Part shown: piece by piece, positions 51,276 to 59,699 of the stretch
How positions within the stretch are numbered: the first letter of the stretch is position 1
How the letters are laid out: each line of letters begins with the position of its first letter
Assembly (NCBI RefSeq): GCF_006714895.1
Contig: NZ_VFME01000001.1
Coordinates: 1,116,001-1,180,000, forward strand
From: Gramella sp. Hel_I_59
Lineage (GTDB): Bacteria > Bacteroidota > Bacteroidia > Flavobacteriales > Flavobacteriaceae
DNA length: 64,000 bases
Reading direction: 5' to 3'
Made by a program: the position numbers and the translations under genes
Notes under the pieces: generated by a model
Seen by the model: the letters and a program-made list of their open reading frames with translations, nothing else
What the model was told of the DNA's origin: nothing
Database searches by the model: none

Positions 51276-54032
51276 TTATTCTCTTATAAGGGAGAAATGT
51301 CCTTTAAAAACCTTACCATTTTCGAGACTTACTTCAAACCAGTAATCATCTGCCGGCATCGGCCTGCCGTTAAAGTTGCCATCCCAACCTTTAGTTTCTC
51401 TGGGAAGCATGGCTACGATCTTTCCATACCGATCAAAAATTATAATTTTCTGAAATTTAAATCCGGGTTCAGAAATATCGTAGGGCCTCCAAAGATCATT
51501 CGAACCATCATTGTTTGGAGTGAAAAACGGCGGATGACCATATAAAGAAACCTGCATTTCGCCAGTCGAACATCCCATGCTGTTCTTAACATAAACAGTA
51601 TGTTGCCCTCCGGGAACTCCTCGAAATTCCGGATTAGATTGATAGGGTCCATTGATATTATCAAGGGCATAAACCGTATTTTCATCGGTTGAATAGGTAA
51701 AAATTAAGAGATCATTTTCGCTGCCGTTATTGGAAATCTCTATTTCAGAAATTTCAGGAGCTTCAAATTTTTCGACATTGAATTCGATTGATCTTCCGCA
51801 GCCAGATTCCTTTAATGTAAGGCTTAACGAATAGCTGCCAGAATCGTTAACGGCGATAGTTCTACCAGTTTCGCCGGTACTCCATGTGTAATCGAATTCT
51901 TCAGGATTAGGAAGATCAAGGTCATTACCTAGAATTACCGGGAAATCTGCTGCACATCCATTCAGGCTCATCAAGGATTGAACTGCCGGGAAACCGGTCA
52001 TTTCCAAATCTATACTTCCAAATCCATAGCAAATATTATCTGCATCTGCCCGAATATATAAGGTTTTTGGGCTTGTAACATAATTATCAGGCAACGCATT
52101 AGTGCCAAGAATCGCATCATCTTCAGAAGTATGAAAGCTCAGCTGAACATCAGAATTTGAGCCAAGATCGTTTCTTGCATTTTCAGCAATAGTACCCAGA
52201 TTATATTCAGCCGTACCATCTCCCAGATCACAGCCTGTAGCTGTTTCCAGTGATAGATCTACACTTTCAGTAGTTTGAAGTCTGAAGCTTTCTATATCAT
52301 AACAATCACTTCCGAAGCCACTAATTTTCACAAAAACCTTCTCATTAGGAGCATTGTTCCGGTAGATGTTATCCAGGGTAAGTTCGTTGTTCACATCGGC
52401 AATGGCATCTGCCTCACTTCCGTAGAAAAAAAGCTGAATACCCGATTGACCCTGTGATAACTCTTCCTTCGCAAGCTGAAGATTAAAAGTTGCAATTCCA
52501 TCGGTTGGATCTGAATCCTGAACATCACATTGTTTCAGAATAAAATCTGATGGTACATTGGGAATTTTAAAAATGGTCACTTCTTCGCAAACCGGATCCT
52601 GAGGAATTCCATTGATGATCCCTGTAAGACTCACCGTGTAAGTTCCTGCTGCACTGTAAACATGCATAGGTGCTGAGGCAGTTGAGGTGGCACCATCTCC
52701 AAACTCCCACATAAAAGAATCATATTTCGAGGCATCTCCTGCGGTAAATTCTGTAGTCTGTCCCAGGCAGATATTCTCATATTCAAAATTATTGTTGAAA
52801 AGCGACTGTACAAATGGGGGCAGACCGAGTCTAACGACTTTGGGAGAAATATCTAAACTGTTGTGTCGGTAATTTACGTTTGCAGCGTCTTCTTCCGGTT
52901 CGTTGATCACAGACATCAAGTTCCATCTAACGAAGCCACCATCAGTAGAGTAACCAGCGCGATATATCTTACCATTAGGTGCTAACTGTAAGGCTCCAGC
53001 AACATTCCTGGAGGAATTTATCAAAGTAGCTGAAGAAGCAATATCTGTAGCTTGGAGATCAAATTGATATAATTCACCATTTTGTAACACATCTTCTGTA
53101 TTATAATTATTGGAAGTTGCGTAGAGTTTTGTGGATTCCGGAGAAAATTCCACGCCGTATGGATAGGCATTGGCCAGAAGCAATTTTTCGTTGGAAACTC
53201 TACCACTAAGATCATTGAAATCGTAGAGAAATACCTTTCCAGTTTTCTTAGCACCTCCGGAACGCGGACTCCCAATACTGGTTCCACTATAAGCCGCAGC
53301 CAGATAATTTCCATCTGGAGAGATCTTCATATAGCCAGGAGCTGTAACGTTTAGATCCTGTTCGTTGATCCTGGGAGGAAAATTATTATTGATAGTGGAA
53401 ATCACTGCGCTCGTATTTACTCCTGCGGAACTTACTCTAAATGAGTAGAATTTATTAGTAAACTGAGTGACCACCCAGTACGAAACACAATCTCCCGCGA
53501 TGACTGCGGAAATCTTTTCAGAACTTTTGAATTCTTTTTCCACGGGATCTGAAGGATCGTAGGTAACCAGATGAGTATTCTTAGTACCTGTTATAAGGCC
53601 ACCATTTCCATTGTCAAGACTCATGTCTACTTCAGAAAAATGAACACCTTCAATAGGATCGTTAGTGACCCGAAAGTAATCTGGTTTATCCACTGTAAAA
53701 ATATAATAGAACCCGGGATTTGCAGGCTTCGGAACAATGATCGCCGATTGCGTACTGGAAACATTTCCTTTAAGATCACTCCCATTCAACATCACCTGAT
53801 GATTGCGATTGTAAACTGTAGAACCATCAGTATAAAAAAGCAGATTTCCGTTTCTGTCTGAGATACTTGCAGAACCTTCGATAGTGTTTAGAACTCCATT
53901 GGTAAGCGGAACAGCCTCGCCTGAAGTAAAGGATAACCCAGCGCCAACGCCAAAATACCAGTTTGCTGCTTCCTGCTGGCCGTACATGAGTGTCGGCAGC
54001 AGGAATATGGCAAGGATCACTTTCAACTTCAT
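51276..54032 (-). CDS. T9SS type B sorting-domain secreted protein with PKD domain (918 aa)
   Basis: 918 residues. A signal peptide (MKLKVILAIFLLPTLMYGQ) is followed by a WD40-like/beta-propeller-like region (NLLFYTDGSTVYN, PDGNYLAAAYSG). A PKD domain (about 420-490: SFMWEFGDGATSTASAP) and further beta-sandwich modules come next, then a type B CTD ending KGHFSLIRE. It should be a large surface adhesin or biofilm/gliding protein. Its C-terminus is strikingly similar to the 534-residue neighbour, so both use the same export route. Confidence 0.9.
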   Translation of the reverse strand: MKLKVILAIFLLPTLMYGQQEAANWYFGVGAGLSFTSGEAVPLTNGVLNTIEGSASISDRNGNLLFYTDGSTVYNRNHQVMLNGSDLKGNVSSTQSAIIVPKPANPGFYYIFTVDKPDYFRVTNDPIEGVHFSEVDMSLDNGNGGLITGTKNTHLVTYDPSDPVEKEFKSSEKISAVIAGDCVSYWVVTQFTNKFYSFRVSSAGVNTSAVISTINNNFPPRINEQDLNVTAPGYMKISPDGNYLAAAYSGTSIGSPRSGGAKKTGKVFLYDFNDLSGRVSNEKLLLANAYPYGVEFSPESTKLYATSNNYNTEDVLQNGELYQFDLQATDIASSATLINSSRNVAGALQLAPNGKIYRAGYSTDGGFVRWNLMSVINEPEEDAANVNYRHNSLDISPKVVRLGLPPFVQSLFNNNFEYENICLGQTTEFTAGDASKYDSFMWEFGDGATSTASAPMHVYSAAGTYTVSLTGIINGIPQDPVCEEVTIFKIPNVPSDFILKQCDVQDSDPTDGIATFNLQLAKEELSQGQSGIQLFFYGSEADAIADVNNELTLDNIYRNNAPNEKVFVKISGFGSDCYDIESFRLQTTESVDLSLETATGCDLGDGTAEYNLGTIAENARNDLGSNSDVQLSFHTSEDDAILGTNALPDNYVTSPKTLYIRADADNICYGFGSIDLEMTGFPAVQSLMSLNGCAADFPVILGNDLDLPNPEEFDYTWSTGETGRTIAVNDSGSYSLSLTLKESGCGRSIEFNVEKFEAPEISEIEISNNGSENDLLIFTYSTDENTVYALDNINGPYQSNPEFRGVPGGQHTVYVKNSMGCSTGEMQVSLYGHPPFFTPNNDGSNDLWRPYDISEPGFKFQKIIIFDRYGKIVAMLPRETKGWDGNFNGRPMPADDYWFEVSLENGKVFKGHFSLIRE

Positions 54033-54057
54033 ACTAACGTAAAGCTATAAAATAAGT

Positions 54058-54894
54058 CTATAAATCACGCTTCTTAAGTAGAAATAATGAAAGGTATACA
54101 AATATGAAAACCCAGGCGATCACAATGAGTAACTGGTACCAGTGGATGCCATAATCTTTATCTAATTCTCCACCAATCTGGTTGGCTGCTGCTTGTACCG
54201 CATTCAACCTGGAGAATGGTTCTACAACAAGATTACTCATTGACTCCAGAGGGAAAAACTGCATAATATTGGTGGCAATATCGGTTCCTTTGAAGACCTT
54301 GAAATTAAGAACGCCATAAAGAATGCTTTCAAAAATGGCCCAGACTACCAGGAATCCTAGTGCAAATGCAGATCTTTTGATCAGTATTCCAAGAAACATA
54401 CAGAATGCAAAGAATCCGGTTAGCTTAACAAAATAAGCCAGCAGATATTCCAGGTCTGAAACTACTATAGAAAATTCAGTAAAATCTGAAAAGGAGTAGC
54501 CAAGGATAATAGTTACTATAAAAAGGAAGATCGTAGATATTCCAGAAAACACCAGTACAGTGAGAAATTTGGAAAGAATAAATTCCTTTTTACTCAATCC
54601 ATCAATAAGATTCTGTTTGATCGTACGGTTGCTGTATTCGTTCGACATCATGGAAACGATGACGATCGCAAGAAAGATCTTTAGCAGTGCAGCGATATAA
54701 CTATTAAAATGCCATATATAAGGAAAATTAAATATTCCCTGGTCTGCAACTCTAAACTGTATCTGGCCAATATTAAATTCAATAGAGGCGATAAGGGCAA
54801 TAAATGTGATGAGTATAAAATATGTGATGATCAGGATCCTGGCAGATCTGCTATATCGTAATTTATTGTATTCTATTTCAAGTAAACGTAACAT
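54058..54894 (-). CDS. ABC-2 type transporter permease
   Basis: 278 residues, six membrane helices with a large extracellular-like loop after the first. EYNKLRYSRSARILI start and the NEYSNRTIKQNLIDGLSKKEFI motif are typical of ABC-2 export permeases. It overlaps the ATPase gene by one base (TAATG) and forms its transport partner. Substrate unknown. It ends 25 bases before the PKD-containing T9SS gene. Confidence 0.9.
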   Translation of the reverse strand: MLRLLEIEYNKLRYSRSARILIITYFILITFIALIASIEFNIGQIQFRVADQGIFNFPYIWHFNSYIAALLKIFLAIVIVSMMSNEYSNRTIKQNLIDGLSKKEFILSKFLTVLVFSGISTIFLFIVTIILGYSFSDFTEFSIVVSDLEYLLAYFVKLTGFFAFCMFLGILIKRSAFALGFLVVWAIFESILYGVLNFKVFKGTDIATNIMQFFPLESMSNLVVEPFSRLNAVQAAANQIGGELDKDYGIHWYQLLIVIAWVFIFVYLSLFLLKKRDL

Positions 54895-55799
54895 TATGCT
54901 TCGGCGGTTTGGTTGGTTAATTGAAGGAATTGTTCTTCCAGGCTTTCTTTACGCTTTATCAAAAATGATAAGGACAAGCCCTGGTCAAATAAATAGCGGT
55001 TGATTTCTTCTGCTTCCATTGGTTCGTCGATGAAAGCAGTAAGCATTCCTTCTTTATCAGTGATTTTGCCAATTTTAGGATGCCTTTCAAGCAATTCCTG
55101 AAGTCTTATCATGTTGCCGGCTTTCAGTTCAAAGAATCCGTGGCTGCTAACGATTTCGTCAACGGGACCGCTATATAGTTTTACGCCTTTCCGAATGATA
55201 ACTACATGAGAACAAACCTTTTCCACTTCATCAAGTAAATGTGATGCCAGTAAAATGGTAGTTCCAGCAGAGGCGATCTTTCTTATGATCTCCCTAATCT
55301 GGTGAATTCCCTGTGGATCGAGTCCGTTTGTAGGTTCATCCAGAATTAAGATTTCAGGATCGTTAAGCAGAGCAGAAGCAATAGCCAGACGTTGTTTCAT
55401 TCCTAGCGAAAAAGTTTTGAACTTACTATCCTTTCTGTCGAGCAGACCCACGATCTCCAGTTTCTCCTGAACCTTTGCTTTGTTTGTGCCTTTAATCTTA
55501 CAAACCAGGGCCAGATTTTGTGCCGCGGTCATATAAGGGTAAAAGTTAGGATGCTCGATAATGGCGCCCACCTTTTTTAGAGCATTATGTGTAGAGGTGT
55601 TGCCATCGAACCAGCGAAAATCGCCTGAAGTTTTGTTCACGACATTAAGAACCATTCCAAGCGTAGTGGATTTACCGCTTCCGTTGGGTCCAAGTATACC
55701 GTAGACGTTCCCTTTTTCAATGCTGAAACTCAGGTTGTCCACGGCGGTCATTCCGCCAAATTTTTTGGTAAGATTGTTTAGTGTTAGTATTGTTTCCAA
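54894..55799 (-). CDS. ABC transporter ATP-binding protein (export)
   Basis: 301 residues. Walker A GPNGSGKST, Q-loop, signature FSLGMKQRLAIASALL, Walker B LILDEPTNGLD, and the switch His in LLASHLLDEVEK. It powers the adjacent ABC-2 permease. A C-terminal region (about 220-301) of the multidrug or bacitracin-exporter-like type follows. Likely an exporter of lipids, drugs or peptides; not specific. Confidence 0.95.
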   Translation of the reverse strand: METILTLNNLTKKFGGMTAVDNLSFSIEKGNVYGILGPNGSGKSTTLGMVLNVVNKTSGDFRWFDGNTSTHNALKKVGAIIEHPNFYPYMTAAQNLALVCKIKGTNKAKVQEKLEIVGLLDRKDSKFKTFSLGMKQRLAIASALLNDPEILILDEPTNGLDPQGIHQIREIIRKIASAGTTILLASHLLDEVEKVCSHVVIIRKGVKLYSGPVDEIVSSHGFFELKAGNMIRLQELLERHPKIGKITDKEGMLTAFIDEPMEAEEINRYLFDQGLSLSFLIKRKESLEEQFLQLTNQTAEA

Positions 55800-55867
55800 G
55801 ATTGATGAATTGTTTGATATGTGTTGACGAAGTTAGACTTTTGTTACAAGTTTTAGCATATTAAGCT

Positions 55868-55875
55868 TATTTTTG
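55868..55875 (+). promoter_or_regulatory. Putative -7 box upstream of kinase-like gene
   Basis: TATTTTTG matches TAnnTTTG exactly, 18 bases before the ATG at 55894. The -33 TTG is not at a good distance (nearest TTG is 24 bases upstream). Confidence 0.35.
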
Positions 55876-55893
55876 AGCAAAACGAGGGATTTT

Positions 55894-56958
55894 ATGGAAG
55901 AAAAACTGATGTCACAAAAGAAGCCGGCGTTCCCCGTGAACGAACGCTTTAACCGTTATCTTCAGAAATATAACCGTAATACTAAGATTCCAGTTTTTTA
56001 TGATGATCTCCTCAGATTTTCAGGTTCTATAGTGGTGTACGATCAGCATGATGAGGATACGTTCTGGGTGCGTTGTTATTATCCCGAATTTGAACGTGTA
56101 GAGATCGATAACAGTCTTAAAAAGGTATATACCATCCTACACTCCGATGGTAGTGACGATTCTCTTAATTATCTAAATGTCGATGCGATCGACTATTGCA
56201 CCTTCGGAAATTCAAAACCCTTCAGAATAAAAGTCCGGAATATTCTCAATGATAGTTTCACCTATTTCTATGTGAAAAAAGCTGATGCCTCCAGGTTATA
56301 CGGACTTGAATTTGAGCATTTACTTTCTCCACATAGGATCAATTTTCTGGTATATAAAGACACTTTGATTGAGGAGCATATTGCAGGAATTCCCGGCGAT
56401 GTGTTTATTGAAGACCATTTACCAAAATGTGATCTTCGGGCACAAACCCAGATCGCCAAGCAGTTCGTAAAGTTCAATGAACGCTGTACCGTGCGTTTAT
56501 TAGGAGATATGAGATCTTATAATTACGTGGTGATCCCAACTCATGATTTCGACCATGTGGAGTATCAGATTCGGGCGATCGATTTTGATCAGCAGTGTTT
56601 CGAGGGTAATTTAAAAGTATACCGTCCCCAGTTTTTTAAAGAGAACTTCCAGATGGTGCAACTGGTTTCAGATAAACTTGAAAACTCATCTATAGAACAA
56701 TACAGAAAAGAAGAGCGTTCCTTGCTGGCTAAGAGAATGATCAATACCCAAAGCAGGTATAAAGAGCTCATTCGCTGTATGATCAATGACCACGTTTCTA
56801 CTAAGGATAATGTGAAAATGCTTAGAAATCAACTATATGCCTTTTCTAAGGATATGAAGTTTAAAAGGGCAAGTACCATGGGACAGATCCTGCGAACCGC
56901 GCTGGATTTCGTGAGAAGAAATTATGAAAATGTAAATACTCAACGTATGCTGGATTAA
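55894..56958 (+). CDS. Uncharacterised protein with protein-kinase-like fold motifs
   Basis: 354 residues from ATG 55894 (an upstream in-frame TTG at 55873 is less likely). I do not recognise a named family. Motifs appear in the order of a kinase/aminoglycoside-kinase fold: YFYVKK (Lys128-129, beta3-like), LEFEHLL (Glu139 or 141, helix C-like), LIEEHIAGIPGD (hinge-like, 158-169), LLGDMRSYN (catalytic-loop-like Asp205 and Asn210; His is Leu or Gly), and AIDFDQQ (DFG-like Asp230, 228-234). A ~110-residue N-terminal extra domain precedes them and a helical C-terminus follows. Own terminator. Function unknown; the fold is inference. Confidence 0.7.
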   Translation: MEEKLMSQKKPAFPVNERFNRYLQKYNRNTKIPVFYDDLLRFSGSIVVYDQHDEDTFWVRCYYPEFERVEIDNSLKKVYTILHSDGSDDSLNYLNVDAIDYCTFGNSKPFRIKVRNILNDSFTYFYVKKADASRLYGLEFEHLLSPHRINFLVYKDTLIEEHIAGIPGDVFIEDHLPKCDLRAQTQIAKQFVKFNERCTVRLLGDMRSYNYVVIPTHDFDHVEYQIRAIDFDQQCFEGNLKVYRPQFFKENFQMVQLVSDKLENSSIEQYRKEERSLLAKRMINTQSRYKELIRCMINDHVSTKDNVKMLRNQLYAFSKDMKFKRASTMGQILRTALDFVRRNYENVNTQRMLD

Positions 56959-56988
56959 AAAAAAGCGGTGAAAAATTCACCGCTTTTT
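56959..56988. terminator. Terminator between kinase-like gene and nucleoid-associated gene
   Basis: AAAAGCGGTGAA AAA TTCACCGCTTTT hairpin starting right after the stop codon (56956-56958), followed by T. It also precedes the minus-strand gene end at 57002. Confidence 0.85.
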
Positions 56989-57001
56989 CTAAGTCTTTAT
57001 G

Positions 57002-58060
57002 CTATTTCTTTTCCTCTTTGTTGAAGTAAACGAGATAATAATACATCTGCTTATCTTCGTCCCAACCTTTTTCCACGAATTTTTCAGCCGACTCTGCGCT
57101 AACAAAATCCATCTTGATCTGGATGTTCGTATCTAAGGTGATCACGTTTTTGATCTTCTTACGTGCATCTGTCACCGCTTTGTTGGCGATGGGAAAACTG
57201 GTGAGATCTTCAACTTTATATTTTGGAGCTTTTTCAGTTTTATAATTCTGAAATTCAGGGATAAGATCTGGATTATCGATCACAGAATTGATGTAATTTG
57301 ACTCCTCGAAGTCATCGTTCTTAGCGAAGTAATCCATACTTCGGTTCATGAACATTACTTCCTGTTTTTTATCTTCCGCAGGCAATACCACGTCCTTCGC
57401 AAAATTCTTGGCAAAGTTGAGGTAATTCTTAGTGAAATAATTCTCATCTGCCAGCACATCTACTCCTAAAAAGTTTTCCAACCAGTATTTCGTGTCATAG
57501 CGGTTAGAATCAACAGAAAGAATTTTAAAACCTTCAGCCTGGTTGCTATTGAAGATAATCGCGCCTTTATCCAATTTCTGCAAATTTACACCCTGCTGCA
57601 CGACCATTTCCAAATTGCTCTGGCTTTGTTCAAACTGCAGGAAATCATGCTTTAATTCAGATTTAAAAATGCCAATTGCCGGAACTTTGATGTTATCCAG
57701 TTGCATTCCTTCAAAGTAAACTACATAAACTTCACCGCTTTTAATATGCGGATGAGTAGATTGCTCATATAATAAGGTCGCTATCTTCTTGGAATATTCG
57801 TGGGTGTTATATGGATCGTCAAAGATCTTATTAGAAAGATTGTACAGCTCGTTGAACTCGATATCGGTTTCATGGTGAAAACGATAATATGATTCCTCTT
57901 TTTCGCGGAAAGGCTTCAGGAAATATTCCTTGATAAGAGGTTTGATCTCATCATCAAGTTTAAAGGTAGAAGCGGAAAGAAAGATGTTTTCACCTCGATT
58001 CTTATTTCCAACCCTGTGGATAGATAGCGATTCTATCTGCGCATTAAAAAGATTGATCAT
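57002..58060 (-). CDS. Nucleoid-associated protein (NdpA/YejK-like)
   Basis: 352 residues, no signal peptide. The layout (N-terminal LSIHRVGNKNRGE, LNIKVP-like strand VPAIGIFKSE, EGFKILSVDSNRYDTKYWLENFLGV, C-terminal RKKIKNVITLDTNIQI) fits the NA37/NdpA nucleoid-associated family, which binds DNA. It is the last gene of the long minus-strand run, 51 bases after the pRiA4b ORF-3-like gene. Confidence 0.85.
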   Translation of the reverse strand: MINLFNAQIESLSIHRVGNKNRGENIFLSASTFKLDDEIKPLIKEYFLKPFREKEESYYRFHHETDIEFNELYNLSNKIFDDPYNTHEYSKKIATLLYEQSTHPHIKSGEVYVVYFEGMQLDNIKVPAIGIFKSELKHDFLQFEQSQSNLEMVVQQGVNLQKLDKGAIIFNSNQAEGFKILSVDSNRYDTKYWLENFLGVDVLADENYFTKNYLNFAKNFAKDVVLPAEDKKQEVMFMNRSMDYFAKNDDFEESNYINSVIDNPDLIPEFQNYKTEKAPKYKVEDLTSFPIANKAVTDARKKIKNVITLDTNIQIKMDFVSAESAEKFVEKGWDEDKQMYYYLVYFNKEEKK

Positions 58061-58111
58061 ATATTTCTGAAGTTATTTTAAAAGTTAGTTTTCTTTCTGA
58101 AGTAATGCTAC

Positions 58112-58630
58112 TTAATTCCAGTTCTCATCGAATTCAAAATCATCGTAACCATCGGTTCCGTAGCTATCATCAAAACCATCATCATCTGGTGAGCCATCTT
58201 CATTTTCACCTGTAAATTCCTTTTCCGGAGCATCGTCAGGAATCTGTCCATGAACATACATCAGGTTTGGATAATCTGTTCCTTCTTCAGCTTCTGCAAT
58301 TTGAGCAAGCTCCACGAAGAAAGTCCACATTTTTAGAAAATCGTACACGTAGATAAGCTTCGTTTCCTTTTCAGAAAGAATACTATCAAGCTTTGTCTCA
58401 TTCATCAATTTGATAGAAGTATCATTTCCACTCATATCGAACTGATGAATTTCTTCACCCTGGTTCCATTCCTCATCACTTATGTAAAAAGAAGCCATTT
58501 CGGTTCCGTCGAATCCAAAAGACTGAACGATAGTATTATGAAGATCTTCCAATGTGCTGTCATGCAACATTTCGATATCTCTGAAAACATCTTCCTTAGC
58601 ATCTAAAATTACACGAAATCTATATATCAT
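58112..58630 (-). CDS. pRiA4b ORF-3-like protein with acidic tail
   Basis: 172 residues. It begins MIYRFRVILDAKEDVFRDIEML, then STLEDLHNTIVQSFGFDGTEMASFYI and KLIYVYDFLKMWTF, the pattern of the plasmid pRiA4b ORF-3-like family. The C-terminal ~40 residues are almost entirely Asp, Glu, Gly and Ser. The family name comes from a plasmid and mobile-element context, but there is no mobile DNA here. Function unknown. It sits 24 bases after ctaA. Confidence 0.85.
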   Translation of the reverse strand: MIYRFRVILDAKEDVFRDIEMLHDSTLEDLHNTIVQSFGFDGTEMASFYISDEEWNQGEEIHQFDMSGNDTSIKLMNETKLDSILSEKETKLIYVYDFLKMWTFFVELAQIAEAEEGTDYPNLMYVHGQIPDDAPEKEFTGENEDGSPDDDGFDDSYGTDGYDDFEFDENWN

Positions 58631-58654
58631 ATCTCAAAAAATTGGAGGGCAAAG

Positions 58655-59680
58655 TTACGTTTTTTTAATCTTTTCAGGCGCATAAATAGTCTCCATTAAC
58701 AGGTAGAATTGAACACCAAACAGGAGGGAGGCTATCACCAGGTGAAGTGGTTGCGATAGAAAGGGGAAGTCGAAATTATACATAGCGACTCCAGTTGCAA
58801 CTTCCAGTAGAATAAAGACAATTACCCAATTCACCCTGGACTGGAATAAGTTATTCTGGCGATTTTTCCACCATAAGAATACATTCAAAAGCAGCACTAT
58901 TATAGAGAAAGATCTGTGAATATAAAAAGTAAGATTCGGGTCGGCCAGCCATAATTCTTCAGTATTATAGCCGAAATTTCGAACCTGCTCATCCACAAAT
59001 TGTCGAACCTGTGTACCCATCACCACCTGTATGAGCGTTAGGATCACGGCGGCAATTAGAAGATTTTGAAATGTACTGGTTTTAAATTTTTCTGAAGTGT
59101 GTTCCCGGCTTATATACAATAGGTATAGCAAGACCGCCACGATCACCAGGGCCATTACCATATGAATAGTGATCTTGGCCGGAGCCAGCACCGAATATAC
59201 CACGGTAGCTCCAAGCCATGCCTGGAATCCCATCATAAATACGCTCAGCCAGGATAGGATCGTAATTCTTTTACTTTTTCTGAATTTTTTAAAGGAGAGT
59301 ATTGCCATAATCAGGACAGCAATTCCTGCTAGAGCTCCTACAAGCCGATTGATATATTCTACCCAGGTATGAGTTGGGTTGAAAATGGCGTAGTCATGCT
59401 TTTCATAACTTTCCCAGTTATTGGAATTATAATTTTCTGCCGAAGTAAAATCTGAAGCAGCAACCTTTAAGGTTTCGTCTACAATGATCACCTGTCCTTC
59501 TTCATAAGCTCTGTTCGGCTGGAATTTAATTTCTGAAACTTCAGAAGGAGGAATGTAGTATCCAAAGCATTTTGGCCAGTCTGGGCAGCCCATGCCTGAG
59601 CCAGTCATTCTAACCACGGCGCCGGCAACTATTACAAGATAAACCAGGATTAACGAGATTTTGACCCAATTTCTATACAT
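58655..59680 (-). CDS. ctaA: Heme A synthase (COX15/CtaA)
   Basis: 341 residues with about eight membrane helices. The GMGCPDWPKCFG motif, together with conserved His residues in FNPTHTW, HMVMALVI, YIHRSFS and PLHLVIA, is typical of the COX15/CtaA enzymes that oxidise heme O to heme A for aa3-type oxidase. Length is usual. It lies 19 bases after the CCA gene stop and is co-directional. Confidence 0.93.
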   Translation of the reverse strand: MYRNWVKISLILVYLVIVAGAVVRMTGSGMGCPDWPKCFGYYIPPSEVSEIKFQPNRAYEEGQVIIVDETLKVAASDFTSAENYNSNNWESYEKHDYAIFNPTHTWVEYINRLVGALAGIAVLIMAILSFKKFRKSKRITILSWLSVFMMGFQAWLGATVVYSVLAPAKITIHMVMALVIVAVLLYLLYISREHTSEKFKTSTFQNLLIAAVILTLIQVVMGTQVRQFVDEQVRNFGYNTEELWLADPNLTFYIHRSFSIIVLLLNVFLWWKNRQNNLFQSRVNWVIVFILLEVATGVAMYNFDFPFLSQPLHLVIASLLFGVQFYLLMETIYAPEKIKKT

Positions 59681-59699
59681 AGCAATATTTATTTAAAGC

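Noticed and set aside
58112..58630. Mobile element marker (plasmid pRiA4b ORF-3)
   Set aside because: The family name is historical; no transposase, repeats or plasmid genes flank it.
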